Source of the DNA: Pseudovirgaria hyperparasitica
Taxonomy: Eukaryota > Ascomycota > Dothideomycetes > Acrospermales > Acrospermaceae
Length of the DNA: 31,213 nucleotides
NCBI RefSeq assembly: GCF_010093815.1
Contig: NW_022985553.1
Coordinates: 1,838,570 to 1,869,782, forward strand
Reading direction: 5' to 3'
Positions within the stretch are counted from its first letter, which is position 1; every line of letters starts with the position of its first letter. Below the pieces are notes generated by a model. The model made no database searches. It was given only the letters and a program-made list of their open reading frames with translations, and was not told where the DNA came from. Positions 10,341-20,541 of this stretch are shown in pieces. The translations under genes were made by a program, and so were the position numbers.

Positions 10341-12589
10341 CTAACTACGTTCTTAGCTAAATTATATATACTTAGAAGGAGCTATAGCGTCTTCTAGTAA
10401 GTAAAGATCTAATATTACTAAAAGTATCGTTATCTATAGTAAATAGTAATAAAACTATATAGACCCTCATAGATACTAGTATAGAAAATAACTATATTTC
10501 ATCAATTCTCATAAAGGAGTATAGATTATTATATAATCTTAGTAAAGTTAGCTAAACTATTATAGTTAATAGATATAAAGTTAGAACTTTAGATAAAGCT
10601 ATAATAAATTATAAAGTTCATAACTTAAAGATAATAAAATAGTAGATATCTAATAAATTTATCGTGGCTAATATTAGCTAATAGAATATAATTCTAGGGA
10701 TGCCTTAGCTTAGACATCTAAACCCTATCCTTAATTTTTAGAAGAAGATATTAACGTTCTAACGATACCGTGGTAAATTATACTAGTAAGTTATAACTAT
10801 TAGTAAGGAGGCATAGAACCTTACCGTACGGACCCGATCGTCGCTAATCTATCTTATATCCTTATTAATCATCGATAAAGATAAGGATAATAGTAATAAT
10901 CGGGGCGAAGACACGCTACCCGATATATATTCGTAGTATATAGATGTATTTTCGGTAGGAGATACGTTACTTCTCCCTAATTACGGGCTATATAAGCTAA
11001 AGATTAAGCTTAAAGAGGGAGTAGACGTCCCTTATAGCCTACTTTACCTACTTTCGAGACTAGAACTTAAAGTTCTTTATAAATATATTAAAGAATACCT
11101 CGAAAGAGGCTAGATATATTATAGTATATTATCGGTCGGTGTATCTATTCTCTTCGTAAAGAAGAAAGACGGAAGTTTACGTCTATATATTAACTATTAG
11201 ATACTAAATATAGTAACTAAGAAGAATCGTGGTCTATTACTACTAGTTAGTAAATCTTTAGACTAATTAATAAAGGTAAAGTACTTTATAAAGCTAGATT
11301 TATAAGATATATATTACTAGCTTTAAATTTATCGCGGAGATAAGTGGAAAACTACATTTCGGACTAGATATAGTTATTTTAAGTATACTATTATACTATT
11401 CGGGCTAATAAATATACTAGGAGCGTTTTAAGGATATATTAATACTATACTCGTAGGATTACTTAACGTGATTTACGTAGTTTATCTTAATAATATACTA
11501 ATTTACTCTAATAGTATATAGAATTATAAAGAACACGTGAAATCGGTACTAAATCGTCTAAGGTAGTATAAACTCTATATAAAATTATCTAAATACGAGT
11601 TTCACTAATAAGAAGTTAGGTTTCTCGGCTTTATTATAATATATAGAGGCCTAAAAATAGAGCCGGAGCGTGTAAAGACCATTATAGAATAGCTAGAATC
11701 TACTACTATATATTAAATTAGAATATTTATAGGTTTTATAAACTATTATTATAAATTTATTATAGGCTTCTTATAAATTACGGCGCCGCTTAATAAACTT
11801 ATAGAGAATAGTAGTAAAATCTCTATAGATGGGCGAGTATAGCGTAAAGCTAAGTCGGTCGAGATATAGTTAATACTAGAAGCGCGAGATACGTTCTAAT
11901 TATTAAAGAATTACTTTATAACTACGCCGATTCTTAGGTATTTTAATCCTAAGAAGTATATTTAGGTTAAAACTAACGTGTTAGAATTCGTAATTACTAG
12001 AATTATTAGTTAACCGTATAAAGATACGAAAGATAAGGTATAATAGTACCCGGTCGCTTTCTTTTTCTATAAAATAGCGGATATAGAGACGCGTTATAAT
12101 ACGCATAACTAGAAACTACTTATAATTATTAAGAGTTTTAAGTAATAGCGATATTATTTAGAAGGCTCCGTATATTAGATTAAATTATTATTAGATTATA
12201 TAAATCTATATTACTTTATATTAACTAAGGTCCTTAATCGCCGATAAGTATATTAGGCTAAGTAGATATTAATATTTAACTTTAAAATCTTATATAAAGC
12301 TAGAAGAGAGAATAAAGCTAATCCTCTATCACGGTATAAAGATTATAAGAAATTATCATAGAATAACGTAGATAGTTAGTATAAGTTAGACTATACTATA
12401 CTTTAGATACTATAAGACTAGTTATCTAATAGAATACTAGAAGCTAGGATACTTTTAGCGATTCTCCGCGGGAATTAGAGCGGGTATTAAGTAATCTAAA
12501 TAAACGTCTAAGAAACTAAGAAAACCCTTAAAGACTTAATTAAATCTACCTAGAATTCTAATATATTAGTAAAGAAAGTTATAAGTATA
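10341..12589 (+). pseudogene. Pol part 1 (protease, RT, RNase H), Gypsy copy 1, RIP-inactivated
   Basis: The pol frame uses codon starts 10472, 10475 and so on. Protease: D-T-G reads D-T-S at 10472-10480. Reverse transcriptase spans ~10990-11560. It contains FVKKKDGSLRL, FKYTIILFGL and the catalytic box at 11483-11494, which reads YLNN instead of YLDD, both Asp lost by TGATGA-to-TAATAA changes. RNase H (~11920-12330) contains ETRYNTHNQKLLIII and YLEGS. The frame is then cut by LINE A at 12589. Across the insertion it continues in register at 16621, since 4031 bp were added and the downstream codon phase shifts exactly as expected. Confidence 0.88.
12575..12589. repeat. Target site duplication of LINE A, left copy
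   Basis: AAAGTTATAAGTATA here is repeated exactly at 16606-16620. Uninterrupted Gypsy copy 2 has one copy at the matching place (24919-24933, minus strand). A 15-bp duplication is in the normal range for target-primed LINE insertion. Confidence 0.93.
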
Positions 12590-12612
12590 ATAATAATAAT
12601 AATAATATTAGT
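12590..12612 (-). repeat. LINE A 3' tail, ATT trinucleotide repeat
   Basis: On the + strand ATA/AAT repeats follow the left target duplication. On the LINE strand this is a (ATT)n tail after ...CCTAGTTTACTA. LINE B ends with the same kind of tail (30031-30055), so it belongs to the element and is not a chance microsatellite. Confidence 0.8.
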
Positions 12613-12942
12613 AAACTAGGTAGAGTACCACTCTATAGGCGCATGCCTCCTCTAGTCTAAGCTACTATATAAGAAGAAACCTACGAATAGGAAAAACTCC
12701 CTTATATCCATAACTACGCTCTATCTATCCTCTCGTTCTTTATATATATATAGCCCTAGGGGCTACCCATAGGCCTATAGCCTATATTATAATAGTTTAC
12801 CCTTAGGCAGCACGTGTAGGTGCGGAGATTATTAGTTAAGGGCTACCCTTAACTAATAATCGCGGTTCTCCCGGGGTTCTTCCGACGTATACCGGGGTTC
12901 TTCCGGCATATATTAGGCTTCTTCTAGTATATATACGCGGGT
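12613..12942 (-). other. LINE A 3' untranslated region
   Basis: Non-coding. It aligns along its length with LINE B 30056-30388, including the boxes CCTCCTCTAGTCTAAGC and ATATAAGAAGAAACC (+ strand) and the palindrome at 12828. In both copies the palindrome starts about 240 bp from the tail. The region would contain the RNA signals bound by the element's own reverse transcriptase. Confidence 0.75.
12828..12860. repeat. Dispersed palindrome, copy 3 (LINE A 3' UTR)
   Basis: Perfect 15-bp arms ATTATTAGTTAAGGG and CCCTTAACTAATAAT around CTA, extended by one G/C pair (12827, 12861). The right flank is CGCGG, and LINE B has CGGGG at the same place. Confidence 0.88.
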
Positions 12943-15900
12943 CTACTAGAACTAGGGGAGAGGAAGGTGTACGAGTATCTATCGGGCGACGTTCTTAGGG
13001 TACTTATTAAGCTATCGCGTAATATTAGAGGTCCTCGTCATACGGACGAGGGCTTATCTTAGGGTATAGAGACTAGAGCACGTCGCGAGATAGTAGTATA
13101 TTATACCTCTCCGGCCGTAGTCCTCGCACTAGAGAGATATATCTAGGACGCCTCTCTAGTAGAGGTAATATAGAAGATCTATAGCGTCTATTCGGGCTTA
13201 GAGAAGTATAGATACTTAGGCCTTCGTTAGCCCTTTATATATCTATTTACTCGGTTCCTTCTAAGGCCCTTAGATCTATTCTAGATACCTATCCTATTAG
13301 GAGGCCCACTAGGCTTTAAGTACCTCTCTCTATTTATTCTAGATCCACGACTATATAACGCGGCTAAGCTCCTTAGGGCTCTATTAGCTCGGGACGGCAT
13401 CCGGGTTATTTTAAACCTTCTATACGGTCTAGCTCGAGTCCGCCTCTATATAGTATTTATATTATACTTAAGTTTATTCTATAGTAGGGAGGGCCTAGTA
13501 ATACGCGCGGATACGTGTGCGTAGTACGGCGAAGGTATATACCCTATCTCCTCTATATTCTTATACTTATTATTTAGTAAAGTATATAAGTCTCTATATC
13601 TAGTAGAAGTTCTATATACTCGTTATATTTATCTCGCGTTAGAGGAGCGTTGTGTTAGTAGCTTTATATACACTAGAGATAAGGCGGAGTATATAGTTTT
13701 ATATAGACTTAAGCTTTACCCGCCAAGCTTATATAAGGGCCGTGTACTAGTACTCGTATCCGTATATAAAGGCTAGGCGTACTAGGGAGACGTATAGCTG
13801 TCTTATCTTATCCTAGGCTATTCCCTATGTGGATGCCGTAATCCGGCGTATAGCGGTTTCTACCTAGAGGGCTCTAGAGACAGCGTGTGCCACCTATGGT
13901 CCCTATTTTAGCTTATTATCGATTATAACGCCGAGTACTCGTATACTCTATACTAGTAGTTCTATAAAGGCGTCGATTTAGGGGCGACGTGCCCCCTCCC
14001 TAGTAGCCTATCCTCTATAGTAGTTAATAAAGTATATAAGCTAGTATTTTTTAGGTGCGAATTTTACTCCGTGGCGCTTTATCTACTAGACGCATTTCTC
14101 GTGGTCTCGTTCGAGTCGTGTACATGTTCTACTAGTACTACTATCGACCGCGAGGAGGTATATATCGTCCGTATATCCGACTACCTCTATATATTCTATT
14201 CCCTAAAGAAGGTCTACTATAAAGAAGAGGAAGAGGATCGGGGAGATAGTGCTCCCTTACGGGATGCCGTATACCGTCTCCTTATATTCGCTTCGGTATC
14301 CGGGGATATATATTTAAGTAGTCCTTTACGCGAGAAAGGACTATATAAATCGTATAATCCACTTAGGTATTCGCCTTATCCGGAGGTTATAGATAAGTCT
14401 TATATAGTTTACCTTATTAAACGCCCCTACTATGTCTAGGGAGAGTAGCGTGATAACTCGTCCTTATTTCTATATAGTCTAGATAATCTTAAGGATATGT
14501 TAAATAGCTATAATTAGGGAGCTTTCTACCTTCGCCTTCTAGTTTACTAGAAGAAGGCCGTATACCTATACTACTATACTTATCTTCTTAGTAATCGTGG
14601 CTTCTAGTACCTTACTAAGGTAGGAGAGGAGGGCGATCGGCCTCCATCCCTTCGGCGTGTTTAGACTCTTCCCTGGTTTTAGAAGTATAACCGTGTGTAC
14701 GGTTCGGAAGCTCTATAGGTAGTATCCTATACGGGCGCACGCTCGGAATATATAGCCTATAATCGGTAAGGTCGCCTATATAGTCCTCTTAAGGCATCGA
14801 TTCGGAATTCTATCTAGCCCGGGCGCTTTATCGTTCGGGAGTATCTTAATAGCGCCGAGTATATCGTCGTCTATGATTTCCCTAGGGATACTTACGGCTT
14901 CCGGGTATTCCGTACCATTAATATCTAATAGGTCTACGGGTTCTAGGAGAGGGAATATAACCTCTTATAGAATCTCTATTTTCTCGAGGCTCGTAGAGTA
15001 CGTCTTTTCTTAATATATAAGGGGGGGTATAAGTGGTGTAGGTGTTAGGGAGGCGGTGCTTTTGGCCTATTTTACTATATACTATAGTCTAGTAGTATTA
15101 CGTGTATATCTATCCGTGACTATATACTACTATTTACGTCGCTTATTACGGAGGACCTTATCTCGTTATCTTCTCGCCTCTCTCTATTTATCCTACGCTT
15201 TAGGTATACGGTTATAGTATACGCGTGTGTATAATCTCCGGACTTCTCGCCTATGCTCTTACACTTAAGATATGCTTTTCGGGTCTAGGGGTCTATATAT
15301 TTAGTACGGCACGTGTTTATCTCTTACTCCCTAGTACGCCTATAGGAGTATGTTCACGGCCTAGTCGATAGCCGGGCCATTAGATACATTAACTATAGAC
15401 GGGTCTAGGATCGTCGATTCCAGGTCCTTTAGATACTTTTCCTAGTTAGTATCCTTCTATAGCCATCGCCCTCGTTAGTCTTAAGGGGTAGATACATCTA
15501 TTACGGTCTCCATGTATTCGTGGTCGGAGTCTATCTATATAAGGCTTAGGCGGTAGTATTAAGTCCTATTATAAATATATCTAGTAGCTAGGGTAAGGTC
15601 GAGTGTGGATCCGCCCTTATCTTATTTATATTTTCGCTAGGTAATCTATTCTACTAGTATAAGAAGGTATAGGAAGCCGTAGCATTAGGTGCGTAGTTCT
15701 CTAGCTTAAAGCTCTTCGCGGGTGATAGTTAGTCTACCCTACTAGCTATGATAGAGGTTGAAGTCTCCTAGGAGGATGTATTATTCTAGCTCGGTAGTAC
15801 CCTTAAGTATATTATCCGCCTAAAGCGATTAGTTCTAATTATATATATTATATATATAGAGGGGTCTAATATTCGTCTAGAGGTGTAGTATTATCCGGAG

Positions 15901-16205
15901 GTTATCCCGTTTAGTATACGACTATAATAAGAGTAGAATAGACTTATAGATATGGAAGAGGACTCTCCTCTCCGGTCCTAGGGGGTATATTATATAATAT
16001 TCTAGGTGTGCTATTGGTTTATTCGTCTGGTAGTATTTATATAGCTCCTATATAGCGAGTATTACAGCTCCGGTCTCCTCGAGGAGTATCACCTAGTTCT
16101 TACGTTTATACTATACGTTTACCTATATAATTAGAAGTATATCTTGGTCTCTTATTAGATACTAGGGAATATATAGGCCTATATATTCGTTCCTCTAAGA
16201 CGCGA
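12943..16205 (-). pseudogene. LINE A ORF2: endonuclease-reverse transcriptase, RIP-inactivated
   Basis: Minus-strand frame with TAG/TAA interruptions. The APE-type endonuclease comes first: LIIQVNVQ (~16130), AIQEL (~16045; AIQEP in active relatives), LLGDFNLYH (15750-15772) and the SDH motif (15514-15531). Then comes reverse transcriptase: NDKAPGLD (~14830), WRPIALL (~14650), SLDIVGAF (near 14450), GIPQGS-type motif (near 14265) and the catalytic box at 14161-14181. The box reads GYTDD; an original GYADD fits TATGCG-to-TATACG. A C-terminal motif with Cys and tyrosine-substituted His (GRRGIIYYYLATCSSL) lies near 13090. The frame ends with LPLP.F and two TAG codons (12943-12948). The protein would nick target DNA and copy the element's RNA onto it. 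The start codon is not identifiable. Confidence 0.88.
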
Positions 16206-16259
16206 CTATCCTCGTACGGCGGCGGCCTTAGTAATTCCTCGGGGCCGTCCTATTATTAG

Positions 16260-16605
16260 CTTTCTTAGGACGGTTTACTATTCCTAACCGCTTCCTCGTG
16301 AGGAGGTAGTCTATAGTAGTAGTATTATAGTAAAGAGAGGAACGGTAGTAGGTCGTATCGTTTATAGCTACCTTACTCCCTTTATCCGGATTAAGTAGAT
16401 ATATTCGGTAACCTATTTACGTTTCACGCACGTAGCCGACCATGACGGGTGCTTGCCGTCGTAGTTGGAGTACTTCGCCGTGTCCCTATCCCTCTAGCCC
16501 TCTCCTCGTGTCCCGTAGGGGCACTCCTAGGTACTATATTCTTATCGATACCACCCACACCTAGTCTTTTAGGAGTACCACTATACCGTGTACCCGTATC
16601 CCTAA
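16260..16605 (-). pseudogene. LINE A ORF1 C-terminal remnant with zinc knuckle
   Basis: On the minus strand, 16430-16480 reads KYSNYDGKHPSWSATC. With Tyr taken back to Cys this is a C-x2-C-x4-H-x4-C knuckle of the kind found at the end of LINE ORF1 (RNA-binding) proteins. The remainder of ORF1 is absent because the element is 5'-truncated at 16605. The junction with ORF2 is unclear; the two frames differ. Confidence 0.55.
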
Positions 16606-16620
16606 AAAGTTATAAGTATA
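16606..16620. repeat. Target site duplication of LINE A, right copy
   Basis: AAAGTTATAAGTATA, identical to 12575-12589. It marks the 5' end of LINE A and the point where the Gypsy pol frame resumes. Confidence 0.93.
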
Positions 16621-18087
16621 AAAGGAAGCGCTATAGATCCGCCGTAGTTATTAAGGTAGAAACAATAATTAGACGCGATCTACTTCTAAGGCCGACTCTA
16701 TATACCGGAAGGCGGCTTATAAATTAATATTTTAAGGGAATAGTATAATTACGCGTTAGTAGAGTACTTTAGTATTATAAGGATAGTTAATTTAATCTAA
16801 AGGACGTACGACTAGCTAGGTCTTTATAAATATATAAAAGACTACGTAAAAACGTATAACGTTTACTAGTATACAAAAGTATATAGATACTTACCATATA
16901 GTAAATTAAGGCTATTACCTATACTAAAGGAGGTATAAAAGGAATTATTAATAGATTTTATTATAGATCTACCCCTAAGTAAGTATTCTAGGTATATTTA
17001 TAATAGTTTACTTATGGTTCTAGATAGATTTACGAAGATATTATACTATATCCCTATAAGAAAGACGATCTAAGTACTAGATCTTATAGATATACTACTC
17101 TATAACGTAGTCCGGCTCTATAGTATACTAAATAGTATAGTTTCGGATAGAGGTCCGTAGATAACGTCTAAATTTTAGAAGGATTTCTACTATACGCTAG
17201 GAATTAAGCGGAAACTTAGTACTATATTCTATCTATAAATAGATAGATAGACGGAGTAGTAGAATTAGATAGTCGAGGCGTATTTACGCGTATATTATAA
17301 CTATAAGTAGAATAACTAGGTAAGGTTAGTCTATATTATAGAATTCGTATATAATAATAGTCGATATACATTAATCTACGTAAGTCTATTTAAAGTAAAC
17401 TTCGGTCGGAACTATAATATATAGTTCTTAGGGACTTAGTTTAAAGTAGAATAACCTAACGTTAAAGTAATAGAAATTACTATAGAACTATTCTAAACGT
17501 AAAGAAGCGTTATAAAGTGACTATAAGATACTATAAATTATAGTAAATCGCACTATAATAAGGGTAGAAAACCTATAATCTTTAATATTAGAGATAAAGT
17601 TTTACTAAATAGTAAGAATATTTATAGTATTAGACTAAAGAAGAAGCTTAACTATATAATAATAGGTCTATATAAGATTACTCGTATAATTAATAACTAG
17701 GTATATAAGTTATAACTCCCTCCTACGTTAAAGATATATAATATATTCTATATTACGGTTCTCGAGCCATTTCATGCCTTATTATTACCGGATCGTTCTA
17801 AATAGATACTATATAAAGTAGTTACGTAAGAAGGTATAGATATCTATGAAGTTAAGTAGATACTTAGCTAGTAATACACCGAAGATAGTACGTGGCTATA
17901 TAAGATTTATTAGAAAGAATATAATCCTAATAAAGATACTTAGGAACCTATAATAAATATTAGTAAAGTAGTAATATTAGTATATAAGTAGTAATTAGTA
18001 GAGGAAGCCGCGGAATCGTAGAGAATTATACTAAAGTATAGATTTAACGTTTTTTAGTATAGTTCGGTACTAAGAACGGCCGCCTAA
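16621..18087 (+). pseudogene. Pol part 2 (integrase and chromodomain), Gypsy copy 1, RIP-inactivated
   Basis: Resumes the pol frame after LINE A. Integrase: the zinc-finger end reads YVKTCNVYQ-like sequence near 16845, the core starts LLIDFIIDLPLS (~16945), LDRFTK follows near 17025 and VSDRGP at 17140-17157 keeps its Asp. The C-terminal part has the LKI..VFYITVLEPF pattern (~17728-17775). A chromodomain follows at about 17845-17975. It contains YEVK.IL and YNPNKDT.EP, matching the chromodomain Y.VE.IL and ...W.P signatures with Trp lost to stops. In chromoviruses this module directs integration towards heterochromatin carrying methylated H3K9, which suits the nested setting. The frame ends near 18087 (…RTAA, stop). 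Confidence 0.87.
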
Positions 18088-18453
18088 AAGGAAGAAGGTG
18101 AAAGAGATATAGATCTTTAAAATATTCTAAGGAATTAAGGAACTTCCTTAGAAAGTTTAAACTTAGAACTTTAAAAAATTTAACTAAAAAGGAGACTTAG
18201 AAAAATGATTTACTAAGAGAAATAGATATTAAAAATCGGTGCCGATTAGTATAGATCGGTATAGATTACTAAAGAGATTAAAGAAGTTATTATTAAAGAA
18301 AGATAAAATTAAGAAAGCTAAAAGAAAATATAAAGATCTATATAGATCTATATAAACTTATACTAATCTATCTAGAAGAAGTAAGATCGCTTTAAAATTA
18401 AAACTAAAAAACCAAAAACACTAGATAAAAGAGATATATTAGTACCGATCGGT

Positions 18454-19154
18454 ATAGATCTAAACTAATTAAGTCGGAGTAGGAGTAGAAGTACTAATTA
18501 CCGCGATGGTTATATCTAATTCCTTCTACTAGTTCTTATTTAGTATAGTATAGAGCTTTATAATATAAGTCTCTAGCCTTTTATTCCGATGCTATAAATT
18601 CTATATAGCGCGCCTTATAGCTATGAACTCCTCTATAGAAATCTACGGAGTAGCGGGACCTAGGATAGAGAGAGATAGACTAGCGTAGGCACGCTAAGAA
18701 TTATATAAATTAGTGAAAAGATTTAATGATTAGTATAGAACTATATACCTTTAGTATAGAAACTTCTAGATTAGAGCTATCTTCCCTAAATTTACGGCTC
18801 TTTAGTACGCGCGAGAAAGGAACCTTAGCCTTTTTACTAGAACCTTTTCTAGGAATTTTAATATTACTAGTATATAGAAAGAAGTCCGAAGTAGTAGAGA
18901 TTTTAGTACTATTATAGAGATTAATATATATTAGTAAGAATCTATAACGATTTAAGAAAAATAATATTACCTAGTAATCGCGGTAATAATAGCTATAGTA
19001 GATTCTAATAAATCCTTATAAATCTTATTAGAATCGTACTCCTAGGCGTAACTCTTACCTTAGATATATAGCTTATAGAAAGCCTTCTCTAAGGCGTTAT
19101 AATTAGTAGTACTACGCTTCTTATTAGTAGGGGTTACTAGAGGCCTAGTAGTAA
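18454..19154 (-). pseudogene. Candidate antisense frame in Gypsy copy 1 3' region
   Basis: Mirror of the better-preserved frame at 22385-23085 in copy 2. In this copy it is cut close to its 5' end by the TRIM insertion at 19157. No function was recognised. See the copy 2 entry for what can be read. Confidence 0.3.
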
Positions 19155-19156
19155 TC
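19152..19156. repeat. TRIM target site duplication, left
   Basis: TAATC, repeated at 19759-19763. Gypsy copy 2 has one uninterrupted TAATC at the matching site (minus strand, near 22383-22387). Five bases is the usual LTR-retrotransposon duplication. Confidence 0.85.
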
Positions 19157-19296
19157 TATTAGGCACGTGCCTACCAGTTAATTATATATGTATGTAGTAG
19201 TCGTATATAAGTAGTATACTCTACCCTTAAAGCAGTAGCTTTAAGATTCGGTCCTTTTAGTATAGTTGGTTAGTACGTGGAGCCCGCCTCCTTATA
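19157..19296 (+). repeat. TRIM left LTR (140 bp)
   Basis: Begins next to a 14-bp palindrome, TAGGCACGTGCCTA (19160-19173). TATATAAG at 19204-19211 is a TATA box candidate. About 25 bp later comes GCAGTAGCTTTAAGATT (19232-19248), complementary to the bases just after the LTR. A tRNA-like box A (TAGTATAGTTGG, 19258-19269) follows. It differs from the right LTR at a few sites, mostly transitions. Confidence 0.87.
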
Positions 19297-19314
19297 TAAT
19301 CTTAAAGCTACTAC
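19232..19314 (+). promoter_or_regulatory. Self-complementary priming structure of the TRIM
   Basis: GCAGTAGCTTTAAGATT (19232-19248, in the LTR) can pair with AATCTTAAAGCTACTAC (19298-19314, starting 2 bp after the LTR end, where the primer-binding site belongs). The match is 16 of 17. The single mismatch is a TpG-to-TpA site, and the right LTR version (19694-19710) matches 17 of 17. With a TATA box ~25 bp upstream, the pairing LTR segment would be the start of the RNA. This is the geometry known for Tf1-type self-primed reverse transcription. Confidence 0.6.
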
Positions 19315-19340
19315 GGGGTCACGGGTTTAACTCTCGGTCT
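19250..19340 (+). other. tRNA-like sequence spanning the TRIM LTR/internal junction
   Basis: GGTCCTTTTAG, TATAGTTGGTTAGTAC and GTGGAGCC (from 19250) resemble a tRNA 5' half with a D arm. GGGGTCACGGGTTTAACTC and TCGGTC (19315-19340) resemble a T arm, and GGTTTAACTC fits a mutated box B. They are ~22 nt further apart than in an intronless tRNA and the acceptor ends do not pair, so this is not a working tRNA gene. It may be a tRNA-derived module or a pol III-like promoter. Confidence 0.4.
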
Positions 19341-19384
19341 AGTTAACTATTATTGAATTTCGTACGATTCCGTTTAGCTTACCA

Positions 19385-19411
19385 CGTCACGTGTACTTTA
19401 TACACGTGACG
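19385..19411. repeat. Inverted repeat with two CACGTG motifs inside the TRIM
   Basis: CGTCACGTGTA (19385-19395) and TACACGTGACG (19401-19411) are perfect 11-bp arms with a 5-bp loop. A second small hairpin, GTAGTAA / TTACTAC, lies at 19421-19436. With the LTR copies (19164-19169, 19626-19631) the element has four CACGTG sites. Confidence 0.8.
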
Positions 19412-19618
19412 GATAACATGGTAGTAACATTACTACGGTAAGTTAGCGTATCTAGTACTAGAGGCGGCATTACGAATATTAATTATATGCATATGGTTTA
19501 TACTAGGCCTAGTGTGGCTAGCGCGTATACTAGGCCTATTATAGCTAGTTTAGTTTATCTTTCGTAAGGTAGATGCCTACAACGCGTAAGAGCACGCGCC
19601 TTCGAAAAGGGGAGATAT

Positions 19619-19758
19619 TATTAGGCACGTGCCTACTAGTTAATTATACATGTATATAGTAGTTGTATATAAGTAGTATACTCTACCCTTAAAGTAGTAG
19701 CTTTAAGATTCGGTCCTTTTAGTATAGTTAGTTAGTGCGTAGAGCCCGCCTCCTTATA
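19619..19758 (+). repeat. TRIM right LTR (140 bp)
   Basis: Same length and ends as the left LTR (TATTAGGC...CTTATA). It directly follows the purine tract and is itself followed by the TAATC duplication at 19759-19763. Confidence 0.87.
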
Positions 19759-19763
19759 TAATC
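19759..19763. repeat. TRIM target site duplication, right
   Basis: TAATC, matching 19152-19156. After it the Gypsy copy 1 sequence resumes (TATACTAATATAAG), as in copy 2 on the other strand. Confidence 0.85.
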
Positions 19764-20541
19764 TATACTAATATAAGTAAATCTATATAAAGTTCTTTAA
19801 ACTTACTTAAATATCTATAAGTAATAATACTTCTTAGTTATATAAGTACCGTATATTATAGATTTAGTACTACCGTAAGTAATATACGATAGAAAGTAAT
19901 AACTATAATAATATATAGCTAGATTATTAGAGCCCGGCCTAGGTTAGAGTAGATTAATAGCTTTCGATATATTAGTAATATATATAAGATAGGGATTATT
20001 TAAAGGCGTCTATTTCCGCGCTAATTACTTTAGAGTATCGAGATTTTAGGAAACTATATTATAATTATTACTAATTTATACGGATTATTATGAATTATAT
20101 TATTACTAGCTAAGAACGGTACGAAAATTAGTAAATTGCGTAAATCGTACTAAATTATAGTAAATCTATATAAATCTATATCTATAAGAATCGGGTAATA
20201 TATCTAATAATCTAAAAAACTCTATAAAGAGTTAAGAAGTTTTTTAAAGAAAGGAATATTTCTAAGAAAAGATTTTAATATAGGTAGTACCCGGGCTTAT
20301 CTAATTATATTACGTGATACGCTAGGCCTAATTAGGTAATCTTACCTATATAAGAAGTTAAGATAGATAAAATCTAGTTTATTAGAAAAACACTTATATA
20401 AATCTTAGATTAGCGAATATTAGTAAGTATCTAAGACGAAGTATAGAGAACGACTAAGGTCTTATAAGACTTAGAATAGGGATATAGAGATAGATAATAA
20501 TCTAGGTTACTAAGGGTAGCTTCCTAGAGAGAAGGAATAAT

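Larger units (their letters stand above)
12590..16605 (-). mobile_element. LINE A: Tad-like non-LTR retrotransposon, 5'-truncated, inside Gypsy copy 1
   Basis: 4016 bp bounded by a perfect 15-bp target duplication. Read on the minus strand it holds the zinc-knuckle end of ORF1, then ORF2 (endonuclease, reverse transcriptase, C-terminal Cys/His motif), a ~330-bp 3' UTR with the dispersed palindrome, and a tail of ATT repeats. Only the end of ORF1 is present, so the copy is 5'-truncated, as LINE copies often are. LINE B (30031-31213) is a second member of the family. Assignment to the Tad1 clade rests on the fungal setting, the order of domains and the wording of the RT motifs. Confidence 0.9.
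19157..19758 (+). mobile_element. Miniature LTR retrotransposon (TRIM), 602 bp, no coding capacity
   Basis: Two 140-bp direct repeats (19157-19296, 19619-19758) enclose 322 bp. The LTRs start TATTAGGC and end CTTATA, a mutated TG...CA pair. A 5-bp TAATC duplication flanks the element. A purine tract (AAAAGGGGAGATA, ~19605-19617) precedes the right LTR. Comparison with Gypsy copy 2 proves the insertion, because that copy is uninterrupted there. No frame for gag or pol exists, so it would depend on enzymes from another element. The strand is inferred from the PPT and the priming site. It keeps more CpA and TpG than its host, so it probably arrived late. Confidence 0.87.
18088..20541 (+). other. 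Long 3' internal region of Gypsy copy 1 (interrupted by TRIM)
   Basis: Between the end of pol and the 3' LTR the family carries about 1.85 kb without sense-strand coding. Both copies have the same length once the TRIM is removed. It holds a candidate antisense frame (18454-19154), AT-rich direct motifs (TATAGATCTATATAGATC-type at ~18335-18355) and a purine-rich end (AGAGAGAAGGAATAAT, 20526-20541) that serves as PPT. Confidence 0.7.

Noticed and set aside
14071-14439. A 122-codon + strand open stretch.
   Set aside because: It lies opposite the LINE A reverse transcriptase catalytic region. The minus strand has the family motifs, so this is a shadow.
16449-16727. A 92-codon + strand open stretch.
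   Set aside because: It crosses the LINE A/Gypsy junction at 16605-16621 and so joins antisense LINE sequence to Gypsy pol by chance.
18726-18917. A 63-codon + strand open stretch in the Gypsy copy 1 3' region.
   Set aside because: The sense strand there has no other coding signs, and the opposite strand reads at least as well. It is probably a shadow.
19250-19340. A functional tRNA gene.
   Set aside because: Box A and box B-like parts exist, but the acceptor ends do not pair and the spacing is too long. It is also part of an LTR element.
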